This document shows positions 26,723 to 36,168 of a stretch of 64,000 bases of DNA, one piece after another; positions within the stretch are counted from its first letter, which is position 1; each line of letters begins with the position of its first letter. The notes below the pieces were generated by a model. The model was not told the DNA's origin and ran no database searches. It saw nothing but the letters and a program-made list of their open reading frames with translations. Source of the stretch: B1SED10-75 sp964636865 (GTDB lineage: Bacteria > Bacillota > Dethiobacteria > DTU022 > PWGO01); assembly GCA_964636865.1 (NCBI GenBank), contig CAZWVJ010000004.1, positions 1-64,000 on the forward strand, given 5' to 3'. The position numbers and the translations under genes were made by a program.

Positions 26723-28129
26723 TTAGGTATTTTCAATTTCCGGTAGACTGGCTGCGGCTATAGATTGACCCACTCTACGAGTGGATTCATCAGGAAGATG
26801 GAGTTTTATTTGAAATTCCAATTCAGGAAATTCCCGCTTTAAAACATCTTTTGCCACCCGGTAAATAATATTTCCTCCATTTCCGGAGGTTACCCGACCC
26901 AGTAAAAGGACATGCTTTATTTCATAAATATCTGCATATAAGGCCAGAGTATACCCCAGATAGCAACCGATGGTTTCGAAAATTTGCTCGGCCCTTTCAT
27001 CTCCCCGAATAAGCAATTCCTGTACTTGTTGAAGTTTTTGAGCAGGAGTGTACTCTTCTTTAAAGTTTATTCCCGCTGCCGGAGCAAGTTTTATAACTGC
27101 ATCCTGGGAAAAATATTTTACCCCACACCCAAAATCTCCGGACCATTCATCAATCATGGCTGTGGGATTATAATCCACCGGTATAAAAGCCAGTTCATTA
27201 AGCCATCCGGTAATATATCCGTTATCATCCACATAGCCACCTGCTTCGCTGGTTCCCATGGCAATACCCAGCACATTTGTGTCATTTAGTTCCATGGAAC
27301 CGGCCAGGGCGGTTACGTCTCCATCATTGGCTACCACCAAAGGTACACCGCCAAATTCTTCCTGAATCTTGAGGTAAATATCTTTAACCCTTTTGGCAAA
27401 CAAGTCTGCCGGAACTTTAATAAATAATGAAGCAGCCATCACCCGGTTTTTAATGTAAATACCAGCAGAGCTAACCCCGATCGCATCTACCCGAGGAAGT
27501 TGATCTGCGGCCATTTGAAGTGATTCCCTTATTTTGAGATAATGATAATCCGGATTATCGCTTTCCTTGGGATTCCATTCTTTTTCCTCACTGAACACAG
27601 CTTCACCGTCAATTACTGCAGAAACTTTCATATCGCTTCCCCCGGCATCAAATCCGATACGACAACCTGCCAGGTGACCTCCCATGGGAGTAGATTCTTC
27701 TCTTGAAGCAGGAACATTATCCTCTGAGGTCACTTCCACCGTGAAAGTTTTTTCATATATTTTGCTCATAAAATCAGCGTCAAAAGCTCTTAATCCATCA
27801 GCAGAATATGCTGCTTTAATATAGTTACCGACACTTTCCGCGCCGCCTAAAATAATTTTCCATGCCCCGCGTGACCATAACAAAGTTTTCACCAGGCGTT
27901 CCACGTAAAAATAATTCGCTGCCGCCATATCTGCTTTTTCATCAAAAACAACGGTTTCATATGTGGAGATTTTTCCGTCATTACGTTCTAAAGCAATTTT
28001 TAAAGGCACTCCTTGGCCGGAATTATTTACGGCTTCCCGGAAAGCTCTATTTTCCAAAACCGGAGGGCGAAAACTTTTATCTAAAGACAGGGTTTTTTCC
28101 GGAGTTGGAATTTTTTTTAACCACTGCAT
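26723..28129 (-). CDS. ROK-family sugar kinase-like protein with N-terminal extension
   Basis: 468 residues, longer than the usual 300 of ROK kinases. The kinase part begins at about 150 with a phosphate-1 motif RIGFDAGGSDMKVSAVIDG, continues with IGVSSAGIYI, VVANDGDVTALAG (the catalytic Asp) and GIAMGTSEAGGYVD, and ends with HVLLLGRVTSGNGGNII. The cysteine-rich zinc motif of classical ROK proteins is not obvious. The first 145 residues (KTLLWSRGAWKIILGGAESVG) match nothing I know. Probably phosphorylates a sugar or amino sugar in the same pathway as the PIG-L deacetylase that follows. Confidence 0.75.
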   Translation of the reverse strand: MQWLKKIPTPEKTLSLDKSFRPPVLENRAFREAVNNSGQGVPLKIALERNDGKISTYETVVFDEKADMAAANYFYVERLVKTLLWSRGAWKIILGGAESVGNYIKAAYSADGLRAFDADFMSKIYEKTFTVEVTSEDNVPASREESTPMGGHLAGCRIGFDAGGSDMKVSAVIDGEAVFSEEKEWNPKESDNPDYHYLKIRESLQMAADQLPRVDAIGVSSAGIYIKNRVMAASLFIKVPADLFAKRVKDIYLKIQEEFGGVPLVVANDGDVTALAGSMELNDTNVLGIAMGTSEAGGYVDDNGYITGWLNELAFIPVDYNPTAMIDEWSGDFGCGVKYFSQDAVIKLAPAAGINFKEEYTPAQKLQQVQELLIRGDERAEQIFETIGCYLGYTLALYADIYEIKHVLLLGRVTSGNGGNIIYRVAKDVLKREFPELEFQIKLHLPDESTRRVGQSIAAASLPEIENT

Positions 28130-28204
28130 TGTAAATTACTTCCCCCTTTAAATAATACCACCGGATTCTGACCTTAAACCGACTAATAAATAATTTGCCT
28201 TTTT

Positions 28205-28417
28205 TTAACAGGTACTGCACCGGGAGGAACTGCATGAGCCACAACTGCTACCACTTCCTCTTTCATCAGCAGCAGCTTTGGCGGTTTGAAAAGTAGAAAA
28301 AACTCGCCGGGCAGATTTCCCACATTGCGGGCATTCCATATCACTAACCATATTTTGACGACAGAGTTTTTCAAAACGTCTGTTACATGCAGTGCAATTA
28401 AATTCATATAAAGGCAT
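28205..28417 (-). CDS. FmdB-family zinc ribbon protein
   Basis: 70 residues. The N-terminal MPLYEFNCTACNRRFEKL and CPQCGKSARRVFS form the two-CxxC zinc ribbon of the FmdB family. The Cys/Ser/Gly-rich tail (about 55-70) is common in this family. FmdB was linked to regulation of formamidase/amidase genes, but most homologues have no known role. Start follows AAGGAGGGG. Confidence 0.9.
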   Translation of the reverse strand: MPLYEFNCTACNRRFEKLCRQNMVSDMECPQCGKSARRVFSTFQTAKAAADERGSGSSCGSCSSSRCSTC

Positions 28418-28436
28418 CTTTACCCCTCCTTATACC

Positions 28437-30023
28437 CTAGTCACGCTCGACTAACTCCACAAATTTTACTTCGTTAATAGAGTCTATTTCTTTTAATTTC
28501 TCCATTATGGTTGCCGGCACGGGGTCATCCACCTGCAATACCATAAGAGCTTCTCCCCCGATAGACTGTCTTCCTACTTGCATACTGGCAATGTTAATAT
28601 TTTTGGTACCCAATATGGAAGCAACCTGGCCAATAACCCCGGGCTTATCTTCATATTTACAAACTAACATAAAACGAGATGGTACTACTTCAATGCGGTA
28701 ATCACCTATCTGGACAATACGCACATCATTGTCATGAAAAAGCGTTCCCGCAATAATATTAGTTTTGCCGGCAGTTTTTACATAAAGAGTAATGAGGCTG
28801 GAAAAATTTTCACTGGTAGCCGTGGACATTTCCTTTACCCGAAGCCCTCGCTTTTTAGCCAGGTAAGGAGCATTAACATAGTTAACCTGATCACCCACCA
28901 TAACTTGCAAAAAACCAATCAGACAAGAAGTAGTAAGTGGTTTTAGCGGCCTGGAAGCTATTTCCCCGCTATAGTGTATTTCCAACTCTTCCACAGAACC
29001 ACCGAAGAACTGCATATATAAACTGCCTAACAAACGCATGAGAGATAGAAATGGCTTTACTTCTTCCAAAACTTCTGGCATTAAAACCGGGACATTAACC
29101 GCATAATCTACAGGTTCTCCACGGAGCGCCCGCAAAACCTGAGTAGCTACCTGAACAGCGACGTTAACTTGAGCTTCGCGGGTAGAGGCTCCCAGGTGAG
29201 GTGTTAGGACAACATTTTCCTGTTCTATAAGGGGGCACTCATGAGGAGGCTCGGTTTCTACTACATCAAGAGCAGCACCGGCAACTTTCCCCTCGTCCAT
29301 GGCATTACAAAGAGCCTGTTCATCAATTAAGCCTCCACGGGCACAATTAATGATCCTTACCCCTTCTTTCATTTGAGCCAATTCTTTTTCCCCGATAATA
29401 TGATGGGTAGAATTAACCAGGGGTAGGTGCAAAGTGATAAAATCGGACTGTTGAAGCAAATCTTCCAAAGAAACCATTTTAACTCCAATTTTTTCGACCT
29501 GCTCCGGAGGCACATAGGGATCATAACCCAATAAATGCATGCCCATAGCACGGCAGCGCCGGGCAACTTCTGTGCCAATTTTCCCCAACCCGATTATTCC
29601 CAGGGTTTTCTCGTATAACTCTACCCCTAGAAAGTGTCCGCGCTTCCATTCCCCCTTTTTAACAGAAGCACTGGCTCTGGCTACATTGCGGGAAAGTGAA
29701 GTTAATAAAGCAATGGTATGCTCTGCGGCGGAAATGGTGTTGCTTTCCGGGGTATTTATCACCATGATTCCTTTTTCCGTTGCCCGGCGCACATCAATAT
29801 TATCTACTCCGACGCCGGCACGACCGATAACTTTAAGGTTTCCCCCTGCATCAATCACTTCTGCAGGAACCTGTGTGCCACTGCGAACAATCAAAGCATC
29901 ATATTCTCCGATTATTTCCAAAAGCTCCTCCGGGCTCTCACAAAAATTTGCCGTGACTTCCGTTTCTTGCTTCAGAATTTCCATACCCTCTGCCGAAAGG
30001 GGATCTGTTACCAGGATTTTCAA
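28437..30023 (-). CDS. serA: D-3-phosphoglycerate dehydrogenase
   Basis: 528 residues from the TTG at 30023 (GGAGGG seven to eight bases upstream); the earlier TTG at 30038 overlaps that site. NAD-binding GLGKIGTEVARR, catalytic Arg/Glu/His regions INCARGGLIDE and LTPHLGAST, an intervening regulatory domain, and a C-terminal ACT domain (KPGVIGQVASILGTKNINIA). It commits 3-phosphoglycerate to serine synthesis; the ACT domain usually mediates serine feedback. Downstream of the arg operon with 72 bp between. Confidence 0.96.
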   Translation of the reverse strand: MKILVTDPLSAEGMEILKQETEVTANFCESPEELLEIIGEYDALIVRSGTQVPAEVIDAGGNLKVIGRAGVGVDNIDVRRATEKGIMVINTPESNTISAAEHTIALLTSLSRNVARASASVKKGEWKRGHFLGVELYEKTLGIIGLGKIGTEVARRCRAMGMHLLGYDPYVPPEQVEKIGVKMVSLEDLLQQSDFITLHLPLVNSTHHIIGEKELAQMKEGVRIINCARGGLIDEQALCNAMDEGKVAGAALDVVETEPPHECPLIEQENVVLTPHLGASTREAQVNVAVQVATQVLRALRGEPVDYAVNVPVLMPEVLEEVKPFLSLMRLLGSLYMQFFGGSVEELEIHYSGEIASRPLKPLTTSCLIGFLQVMVGDQVNYVNAPYLAKKRGLRVKEMSTATSENFSSLITLYVKTAGKTNIIAGTLFHDNDVRIVQIGDYRIEVVPSRFMLVCKYEDKPGVIGQVASILGTKNINIASMQVGRQSIGGEALMVLQVDDPVPATIMEKLKEIDSINEVKFVELVERD

Positions 30024-30095
30024 AATACCACCCTCCAATGTTTTCCGTCTTTAGAAAAAATTTCTTCTATCCCTACATAATGCAATTTTATTGCC

Positions 30096-31043
30096 TTACA
30101 TTATCAGCATCATCAAGGCTTTTTGGGCATGTAACCGGTTTTCAGCCTGTTCAAATATCACGGGTGCATATAATTCCATTATTTCCTCGCTGATCTCCTC
30201 TTCCCGATGAGCAGGAAGGCAGTGCATAACCAAAACATCGGAGCTTGTTTCTTTCAGCAACCTCCGATTAACCTGGTATTTTTTTAGTTTTTGCTTGCGT
30301 TGTTCCTCTTCCGCCTCCTGGCCCATACTGGTCCAAACATCGGTGTACAAGATGTCCGCATCCTGAGCTGCTTCTGTGGGATCTGCAGTTAGTTCAACCT
30401 TTCCGCCGGTAGCATGAGCATTATCATGAGCCCAACCCAATATTTCCTCATCAGGTTGATACTCCGGGGGAGTGCATACAGTTATGTGCATTCCCATTTT
30501 GCTACAGGCCATCAGCAAAGAATGTGTCACATTATTACCATCGCCAAAATAAGCCAATTTAATTCCTTTCAGAAAACCTTTTTTTTCTTGGATGGTAAGA
30601 AGATCAGATAAAGCCTGACAAGGATGAAAACGATCAGTTAAACCATTTATCACCGGAACTGCAGCATATTTTACCAGTTCTTCTACTTCCTTCTGATCAA
30701 AGGTGCGAATCATAATCCCGTCAACATATCGGGAAAGAGTCCGGGCTGTGTCTTTAATGGGTTCTCCTCTGCCCACTTGCAGTTCCTGTGCGCTTAAATA
30801 AAGAGCTCTTCCTCCCAGTTGAAAGACACCTACCTCAAAAGACACCCGCGTACGTGTAGAAGCTTTCTGAAAAATCATAGCTAAAGTTTTCCCTTCCAAA
30901 TAGGAATGGGGAATACCATTTTGCTGTTCTGACTTTAATTCAGTTGCCTGATCAATGATAAGATTAATTTCTTCCGGAGAATAATCCTGCAGGCAAATCA
31001 TATGTTTTCCCCGTAAAAGATCTTTTTTGTTTTTTCCTGCCAC
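30096..31043 (-). CDS. argF: Ornithine carbamoyltransferase
   Basis: 315 residues. Carbamoyl-phosphate motif STRTRVSFE, HPCQALSDLLT, the ornithine-binding DVWTSMGQE and the active-site HCLPAH are all present. It makes citrulline from ornithine. Last gene of the argCJBDF operon; GTG start with AAGGAG. Confidence 0.97.
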   Translation of the reverse strand: MAGKNKKDLLRGKHMICLQDYSPEEINLIIDQATELKSEQQNGIPHSYLEGKTLAMIFQKASTRTRVSFEVGVFQLGGRALYLSAQELQVGRGEPIKDTARTLSRYVDGIMIRTFDQKEVEELVKYAAVPVINGLTDRFHPCQALSDLLTIQEKKGFLKGIKLAYFGDGNNVTHSLLMACSKMGMHITVCTPPEYQPDEEILGWAHDNAHATGGKVELTADPTEAAQDADILYTDVWTSMGQEAEEEQRKQKLKKYQVNRRLLKETSSDVLVMHCLPAHREEEISEEIMELYAPVIFEQAENRLHAQKALMMLIM

Positions 31044-31055
31044 TAGATCAACTCC

Positions 31056-32267
31056 TTATAAATTTTCCAGGGAATTTCGAAAAACAGAACAGAAATATTC
31101 GATCTCTTGTTCCTCTACTATCAACGGAGGCAAGAAACGAATGATATTTTCTCCAATTGTGTTGATCAACAACCCCTTCTCTTGACAATTATTCTTTATC
31201 TGAGAAACACAGGGTTCGTTAAACTCCAAAGCCTGTATCAGCCCTTTTCCCCTTACTTCTTTTATACTAGAATTATATTCTCTCTGGAGTTCCTCCAAAT
31301 AACCACGTAAAATCTCACCTTTGCGGATTACTTCTTCCAGAAAACCCTCTTGCAGCATAGTTTGCATGACGGCAATAGCCCCCCTGCAAACCAGAGGATT
31401 ACCACCAAAAGTAGACGCATGATCTCCCGGGCCCAAGCCAGAGGCCAAATCTTCCCCGGCAATCATAGCCCCTATAGGAAGTCCTCCTCCCAAAGCTTTG
31501 GCCGCTGTCATTATATCAGGCTCAACACCGTAATCTTCATAAGCCCATAGATGCCCGGTACGTCCCATACCACATTGTACCTCGTCAAATATCAAGAGAA
31601 GGTTCTTACGGTTACACAAATCCCGCAGCTGTCGCAGAAAATCAGGGGCAGCCGGATAAACTCCTGCTTCCCCTTGAACAGGTTCAATCATTATGGCACA
31701 GGTTTCCTCATCCACCAGCTGCTCAAAAGAACCAATGCTATTAAAAGAAGCATAATTAAAGCCACTAAGCAAAGGGTGAAATCCCTTATGATAGCGATTT
31801 TGAGCTGTCGCAGCCATGGTTGCCAGGGTTCGTCCATGAAAAGACCGTCCGGCAGTAATTACTTTGTATTTATGGTAACCATATTCTTGTTGGTTATATT
31901 TCCGGGCTAATTTCAGAGCTGCTTCGTTGGCTTCCGCGCCGCTGTTTCCCAAAAACACCCTTTGTCCGAAGGAGTTATCTACCAAATAAGCAGCCAAATT
32001 CACCTGCTGTTCCGTATAGTAGAGGTTAGAGGTATGTAAGAGCTTTCCTGCTTGATCTTTTACAGCCTCCACCACGGCTGGGTGGCAGTGCCCCAAAGAG
32101 TTAACTCCCAGGCCGCTTACAAAGTCCAGGTACTTATTTCCGGCATCATCCCATACCCAGCAGCCTTCGCCTTTTTCAATAAGAATATTAACCTCCGGAC
32201 TTCGACCGTAGGTGTTGAAAAAATATTCCCCTTCCAAAGATTTCACGGTATTTTTTTTTAAATCCAT
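31056..32267 (-). CDS. argD: Acetylornithine aminotransferase
   Basis: 403 residues, class III PLP aminotransferase. Typical blocks are FLGNSGAEANEAALKLAR, IMIEPVQGEAGVYPA, LLIFDEVQCGMGRTG, the cofactor Lys in TAAKALGGGLPIGAM, and STFGGNPLVCRGA. Twelve bases from argF. Succinyl-diaminopimelate transamination is a common second activity of this family. Confidence 0.95.
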   Translation of the reverse strand: MDLKKNTVKSLEGEYFFNTYGRSPEVNILIEKGEGCWVWDDAGNKYLDFVSGLGVNSLGHCHPAVVEAVKDQAGKLLHTSNLYYTEQQVNLAAYLVDNSFGQRVFLGNSGAEANEAALKLARKYNQQEYGYHKYKVITAGRSFHGRTLATMAATAQNRYHKGFHPLLSGFNYASFNSIGSFEQLVDEETCAIMIEPVQGEAGVYPAAPDFLRQLRDLCNRKNLLLIFDEVQCGMGRTGHLWAYEDYGVEPDIMTAAKALGGGLPIGAMIAGEDLASGLGPGDHASTFGGNPLVCRGAIAVMQTMLQEGFLEEVIRKGEILRGYLEELQREYNSSIKEVRGKGLIQALEFNEPCVSQIKNNCQEKGLLINTIGENIIRFLPPLIVEEQEIEYFCSVFRNSLENL

Positions 32268-32332
32268 TGAACTTGACCATCCTCCTTCCCATACATTTCA
32301 ATTATACTTACTATAATTATTTGTAGGAAGCC

Positions 32333-33235
32333 TTAATTGACTACCATGCTACCAATACCTTTATTAGTAAAGATCTCTAACAGAAGCGAATGAGTCACCC
32401 GTCCATCAATTATATGAGTGCGCGAAACTCCATTATCCAGGGCCTTCAAGCACGAATCTACTTTAGGAATCATTCCTGCGCTGATTTTGCCATCTTCCTT
32501 CATTTCTGCCGCTGTTTTCCGGTTTAGGGTAGAAATTAATTTACCCCTGTCCCCGTTAGGATCAGCCATAATTCCTTCTACATCCGTTAAAAAAATTAAT
32601 TTTTCCGCTGCCAGTGATGCAGCCAATTCTCCGGCTACAGCATCTGCGTTAATATTCAACCCTTCTCCCGTATCGGTATCAATGCCAATAGAAGAAACAA
32701 TGGGAATATAATCTTGATTTATTAGGGAATATATAATTTCCGGGTTAACTGCTGTAATTTCACCGACAAATCCTAAATCAACAGTTTCTTTCTTTCCTTC
32801 AAAGCTCACTTTGCGAGGCGGAAAGCGACGCCCCAAAAGGAGATTTGCATCCCTTCCATTAATTCCGATAGCTTTTCCGCCTTCATGGTTGATCAAGCTA
32901 ACAATTTGGCGGTTTACTTTTCCGCTTAACACCATTTCCGCTAATTCCATGGTCTCAGCATCAGTAACGCGTAACCCCTGCGAAAAAGAAGGTTCTAATC
33001 CCAATTTTTCGCTCCATACAGTTATTTCCTTTCCGCCTCCATGAACGAGCACGGGATTTATGCCAATATATTTAAGCAAAACTATATCCACAATAACTTT
33101 TTTCTTTAATTCTTCATCTACCATAGCTTGCCCGCCATACTTGACAACAAAAGTCTTACCGGCAAATTTGCGGATGTATGGAAGCGATTCAACCAATATT
33201 TCAGCTTTGGCAATTAGATTTTCCATGGCTACCAT
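32333..33235 (-). CDS. argB: Acetylglutamate kinase
   Basis: 300 residues. Amino-acid kinase fold with KTFVVKYGGQAM at the start, the substrate loop LVHGGGKEITVW, INGRDANLLLGRR, and the ATP-binding NADAVAGELAASLAAEKLIFLTD in two segments. An N-terminal helix of about 20 residues before the core is the feature seen in arginine-feedback-sensitive NAGK. Phosphorylates N-acetylglutamate. Confidence 0.96.
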   Translation of the reverse strand: MVAMENLIAKAEILVESLPYIRKFAGKTFVVKYGGQAMVDEELKKKVIVDIVLLKYIGINPVLVHGGGKEITVWSEKLGLEPSFSQGLRVTDAETMELAEMVLSGKVNRQIVSLINHEGGKAIGINGRDANLLLGRRFPPRKVSFEGKKETVDLGFVGEITAVNPEIIYSLINQDYIPIVSSIGIDTDTGEGLNINADAVAGELAASLAAEKLIFLTDVEGIMADPNGDRGKLISTLNRKTAAEMKEDGKISAGMIPKVDSCLKALDNGVSRTHIIDGRVTHSLLLEIFTNKGIGSMVVN

Positions 33236-33286
33236 CTTTTTTATTTACTCTCCCTTCCTCTTTTATTATTTCTCACTTCAATAATA

Positions 33287-34516
33287 TTAAGTCAAGTATT
33301 CGCTATTTATGGTAACATATTCATAACTCAAATCATTGCCCCAGGCCACAATTTCTTCTGTACCAATGCCTAAATCTATGGTGATAAAAACTTCTTTATT
33401 TTGCAAAATCGACAAAACCTCTTTTTCATTAAACTCTATATTATGTCCCTGGGAAGCAACTTTAAACGGTCCGATATAAAGATCTACTTTATGAGGATCA
33501 AAAGGCACACCTGCATAACCCATAGCCGCTAATATGCGCCCCCAATTTGCATCTTCTCCAAAAAAAGCTGTTTTGACCAGCAAGGAATTAAGCACTGTCC
33601 GAGCCAATTGTTGAGCTTCCGCATATCCGGGAGCACCTTTCACAGTCAACGAAATTACTTTAGTCACCCCTTCACCATCGTGGACTATTTGATACGCTAA
33701 ATCCCGACAAACTTCCTGCAGCAGATGACAAAAAAGTTCATAACCCGAATTTTCCCTTTCAATTACCAGCCCTGAAGAGCCATTCGCCAAAACTACTGCC
33801 ATATCGTTGGTAGAAGTGTCCCCATCTACGGATATAAGGTTGAAAGACCGTGAAACAGCTTCCCAAAAAGCTTCCTGTAAAATCAATTTATCCACACCTA
33901 GGTCGGTAGTTATATAAGCCAGCATAGTTGCCATATCCGGACATATCATTCCCGAGCCCTTTGCTATACCTCCCACTACAAAAGGCCTTCCCCCTATCCA
34001 GGAACGATACGCCGATTTTTTTATAGTAGTATCTGTGGTAAGAATAGCCTGAGCGGCCTTGTTTCCTCCCTCCTGGGAAGAGGTTAACTCGGACGATGCT
34101 GTAGCAATTCCTTCACGAATTTTTTCCAAAGGAAGTTTATGACCAATAGGCCCGGTAGAAGCTACCAAAATTGATTCTTCTGGTATATTCATCTTTTGGG
34201 AAGTTATAGTTCCCATTTCCAAAGCATCTCTATAACCAGCCTCGCCAACACAGGCATTGGCATTACCACTATTTATAATAATAGCCTGGATAGCATTATT
34301 AATGCGCTTGCGACTGAGAATCACCGGCGCAGCTTGAAAAAGATTCCGGGTAAACACACCCGCCGCCGCTGCCGGTTCTTCTGAAAAGATCATGGCTAAA
34401 TCTTTTTTGCTACTGTTTTCTTTTTTAATCCCGCAATAAACTCCTGCTGACTGAAATCCCTGAGGAGAAGTGATGCCTCCCTCAGGTATTTTTTCCACAA
34501 CTGGCTTTTGTTCCAT
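33287..34516 (-). CDS. argJ: Bifunctional ornithine acetyltransferase / N-acetylglutamate synthase
   Basis: 409 residues. The self-cleavage site is in IAKGSGMICPDMATMLAY, where the Thr becomes the N-terminal nucleophile of the beta chain. GDTSTNDMAVVLANG and TAFFGEDANWGRILAAMGYAG are strong family blocks. It recycles the acetyl group from N-acetylornithine; whether it also makes N-acetylglutamate from acetyl-CoA cannot be told. Confidence 0.97.
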   Translation of the reverse strand: MEQKPVVEKIPEGGITSPQGFQSAGVYCGIKKENSSKKDLAMIFSEEPAAAAGVFTRNLFQAAPVILSRKRINNAIQAIIINSGNANACVGEAGYRDALEMGTITSQKMNIPEESILVASTGPIGHKLPLEKIREGIATASSELTSSQEGGNKAAQAILTTDTTIKKSAYRSWIGGRPFVVGGIAKGSGMICPDMATMLAYITTDLGVDKLILQEAFWEAVSRSFNLISVDGDTSTNDMAVVLANGSSGLVIERENSGYELFCHLLQEVCRDLAYQIVHDGEGVTKVISLTVKGAPGYAEAQQLARTVLNSLLVKTAFFGEDANWGRILAAMGYAGVPFDPHKVDLYIGPFKVASQGHNIEFNEKEVLSILQNKEVFITIDLGIGTEEIVAWGNDLSYEYVTINSEYLT

Positions 34517-34573
34517 ATCCTTGAGTAACCTCCTTTAAGTGACCATGTTTGAAAATTTGATTGTTTAAAGATT

Positions 34574-35683
34574 TTAAGGGACCATAGCGGGATAGTTCAG
34601 CCCTGTTTCTTCCGCCCAACCACTCATAATATTCATATTCTGAACTGCTTGGCCTGCAGCGCCTTTCACCAGATTATCAATAGCCGAAATCACAATTACT
34701 CTCCCGTTACGTTCATCAAGTCGGATCCCCAGGTGACAAAAATTAGTTCCCCTAACCCAACGTGTTTCCGGTAAGATTGGATGTTCAAATACCTTTACAA
34801 AAAATTCTTCCCGATAAAAAGATTGATAGCAACTTATAATATCATGCGCCGAAAGTTTCTGTCGCAGGGAAAAATATATAGTTGTCAATATTCCCCTGTT
34901 CATAGGAACCAGGTGAGGAGCAAAGGTAATAGTAGCATTCCCCGAATCTGACTTAGATTCTTGATTAGATAGCAGCTTTCCGGCTTGCAAAAAGTTTAGC
35001 TCCTGTTCAATTTCCGGGGTGTGCTGATGATTGGCCACCCGGTATGCTTTAAAACTATCACTGCATTCAGAAAAATGAAATGGCTGTTTGGGAGAACGTC
35101 CACCTCCGGAAACCCCGGTTTTGGCATCCACAATAATACTTTCCATGTCTACCCAATCTTCCGTTAGCAAAGGTGCCAACGCCAATATTATACCGGTAGG
35201 AAAACATCCCGGGTTAGCCAAAAGATCAGTTTCTCGCACTTCCTGCCGATATATTTCAGATAACCCATAAACTGCTTGCAAAAGAAGTTCAGGGTGCAAA
35301 TGATCACGCTCATACCACTGTGGGTAGAGAGAACTGTCTTTTAATCTAAAATCCGCGCTAAGATCAATGACCCGCTTTTTCTGATTTAACAATGCAGGAA
35401 CCACTTCCATAGATCGCCCGTGGGGCAAGGCACAAAATACAAATTCCACTTCTGAAGGTACTGTTTCAGTTTCCAAGGAAGAACAACGTATATTATTCAA
35501 TCCATAAAATTGCGGAAGCACTTCAGACAATTCCGCCCCTGCATAGCTTTCTGAACTTACAAATGATATTTCTACCCCCGGATGATTTGTCAGCAAGCGT
35601 ATCAACTCCATGCCCGTGTAGCCGGTAGCACCTAATACAGCAATCTTTTTCTTTTTACTTTCATTTTCAGTTTTTACACCCAT
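34574..35683 (-). CDS. argC: N-acetyl-gamma-glutamyl-phosphate reductase
   Basis: 369 residues. NADP fold IAVLGATGYTGMELIRLL, active-site Cys in LLANPGCFPTGIILALAP, VDAKTGVSGGGRSPK, and the His of HQHTPEIEQEL. First gene of the arg operon and directly behind the T-box leader, so its transcription should rise when arginyl-tRNA is uncharged. Confidence 0.97.
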   Translation of the reverse strand: MGVKTENESKKKKIAVLGATGYTGMELIRLLTNHPGVEISFVSSESYAGAELSEVLPQFYGLNNIRCSSLETETVPSEVEFVFCALPHGRSMEVVPALLNQKKRVIDLSADFRLKDSSLYPQWYERDHLHPELLLQAVYGLSEIYRQEVRETDLLANPGCFPTGIILALAPLLTEDWVDMESIIVDAKTGVSGGGRSPKQPFHFSECSDSFKAYRVANHQHTPEIEQELNFLQAGKLLSNQESKSDSGNATITFAPHLVPMNRGILTTIYFSLRQKLSAHDIISCYQSFYREEFFVKVFEHPILPETRWVRGTNFCHLGIRLDERNGRVIVISAIDNLVKGAAGQAVQNMNIMSGWAEETGLNYPAMVP

Positions 35684-35784
35684 GTTCTGCCCTCCTTACC
35701 CCGTCAACATATTATATATAATCATTTAAAGCATCAATGCAAATAATTATAAATTAATAATTTTTTTATGAATACTACCTAAAT

Positions 35785-36098
35785 ATTTAAAAAGCCTCTC
35801 TTCCCTTAAAGGACGAGAGGCTTACTCGCGGTACCACCTTTATTGGCCCCTGATTAATAATAAACAAAAGAAGATATCAGGCCCACTTATTTTTACCCGG
35901 CAAGGCGCTCGGATAAAACCTGTTAACGGTAGGAACCGGTAACTACCTACCACCCATCAAGGTGAGCTTCAGTAGTACTCCTCCGGGGTGCGCTTCACTA
36001 TCCGGTATGTACCGGGCTTTCACCATCTCCGGCTCGCTTAAACATGATCCGGCAGCTACTCTCCCCTTCATCTGATGTGCGTATTATTCTTGTTTAGA
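35785..36098 (-). promoter_or_regulatory. T-box leader RNA of the argCJBDF operon (probable Arg specifier CGC)
   Basis: On the minus strand the leader shows a Stem I apical region (AGCGAGCCGGAGATGGTG), a specifier-side segment GTGAAGCGCACCCCGG, the T-box consensus AAGGTGGTACCGCG at 35827-35840 and a terminator at 35792-35823. The triplet CGC at 35990-35992, followed by A, sits where the specifier codon is expected and encodes Arg, in keeping with the operon. T-box leaders pair with uncharged tRNA to prevent termination. The class is certain; the specifier assignment comes from eye alignment only. Confidence 0.9.
35792..35823 (-). terminator. Intrinsic terminator of the T-box leader
   Basis: On the minus strand AAGCCTCTC pairs with GAGAGGCTT around a 14-base loop, followed by TTTAAATATTT. 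It is the regulated terminator of the T-box and competes with the antiterminator that contains the GGTACCGCG sequence. Confidence 0.88.
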
Positions 36099-36104
36099 GA
36101 TTTT

Positions 36105-36134
36105 AGTGTATCATTTCCTATCAATTAATGTCAA
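36105..36134 (-). promoter_or_regulatory. Sigma-A promoter of the T-box/arg operon
   Basis: TTGACA (minus strand, 36129-36134) and TACACT (36105-36110) are separated by 18 bases. Transcription would start near 36098, giving the T-box leader. The MITE copy starts about 26 bp upstream of the -35 box. Confidence 0.7.
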
Positions 36135-36168
36135 GAAAAACTTCTGCGCCCTAAAATATGCCGTAATT

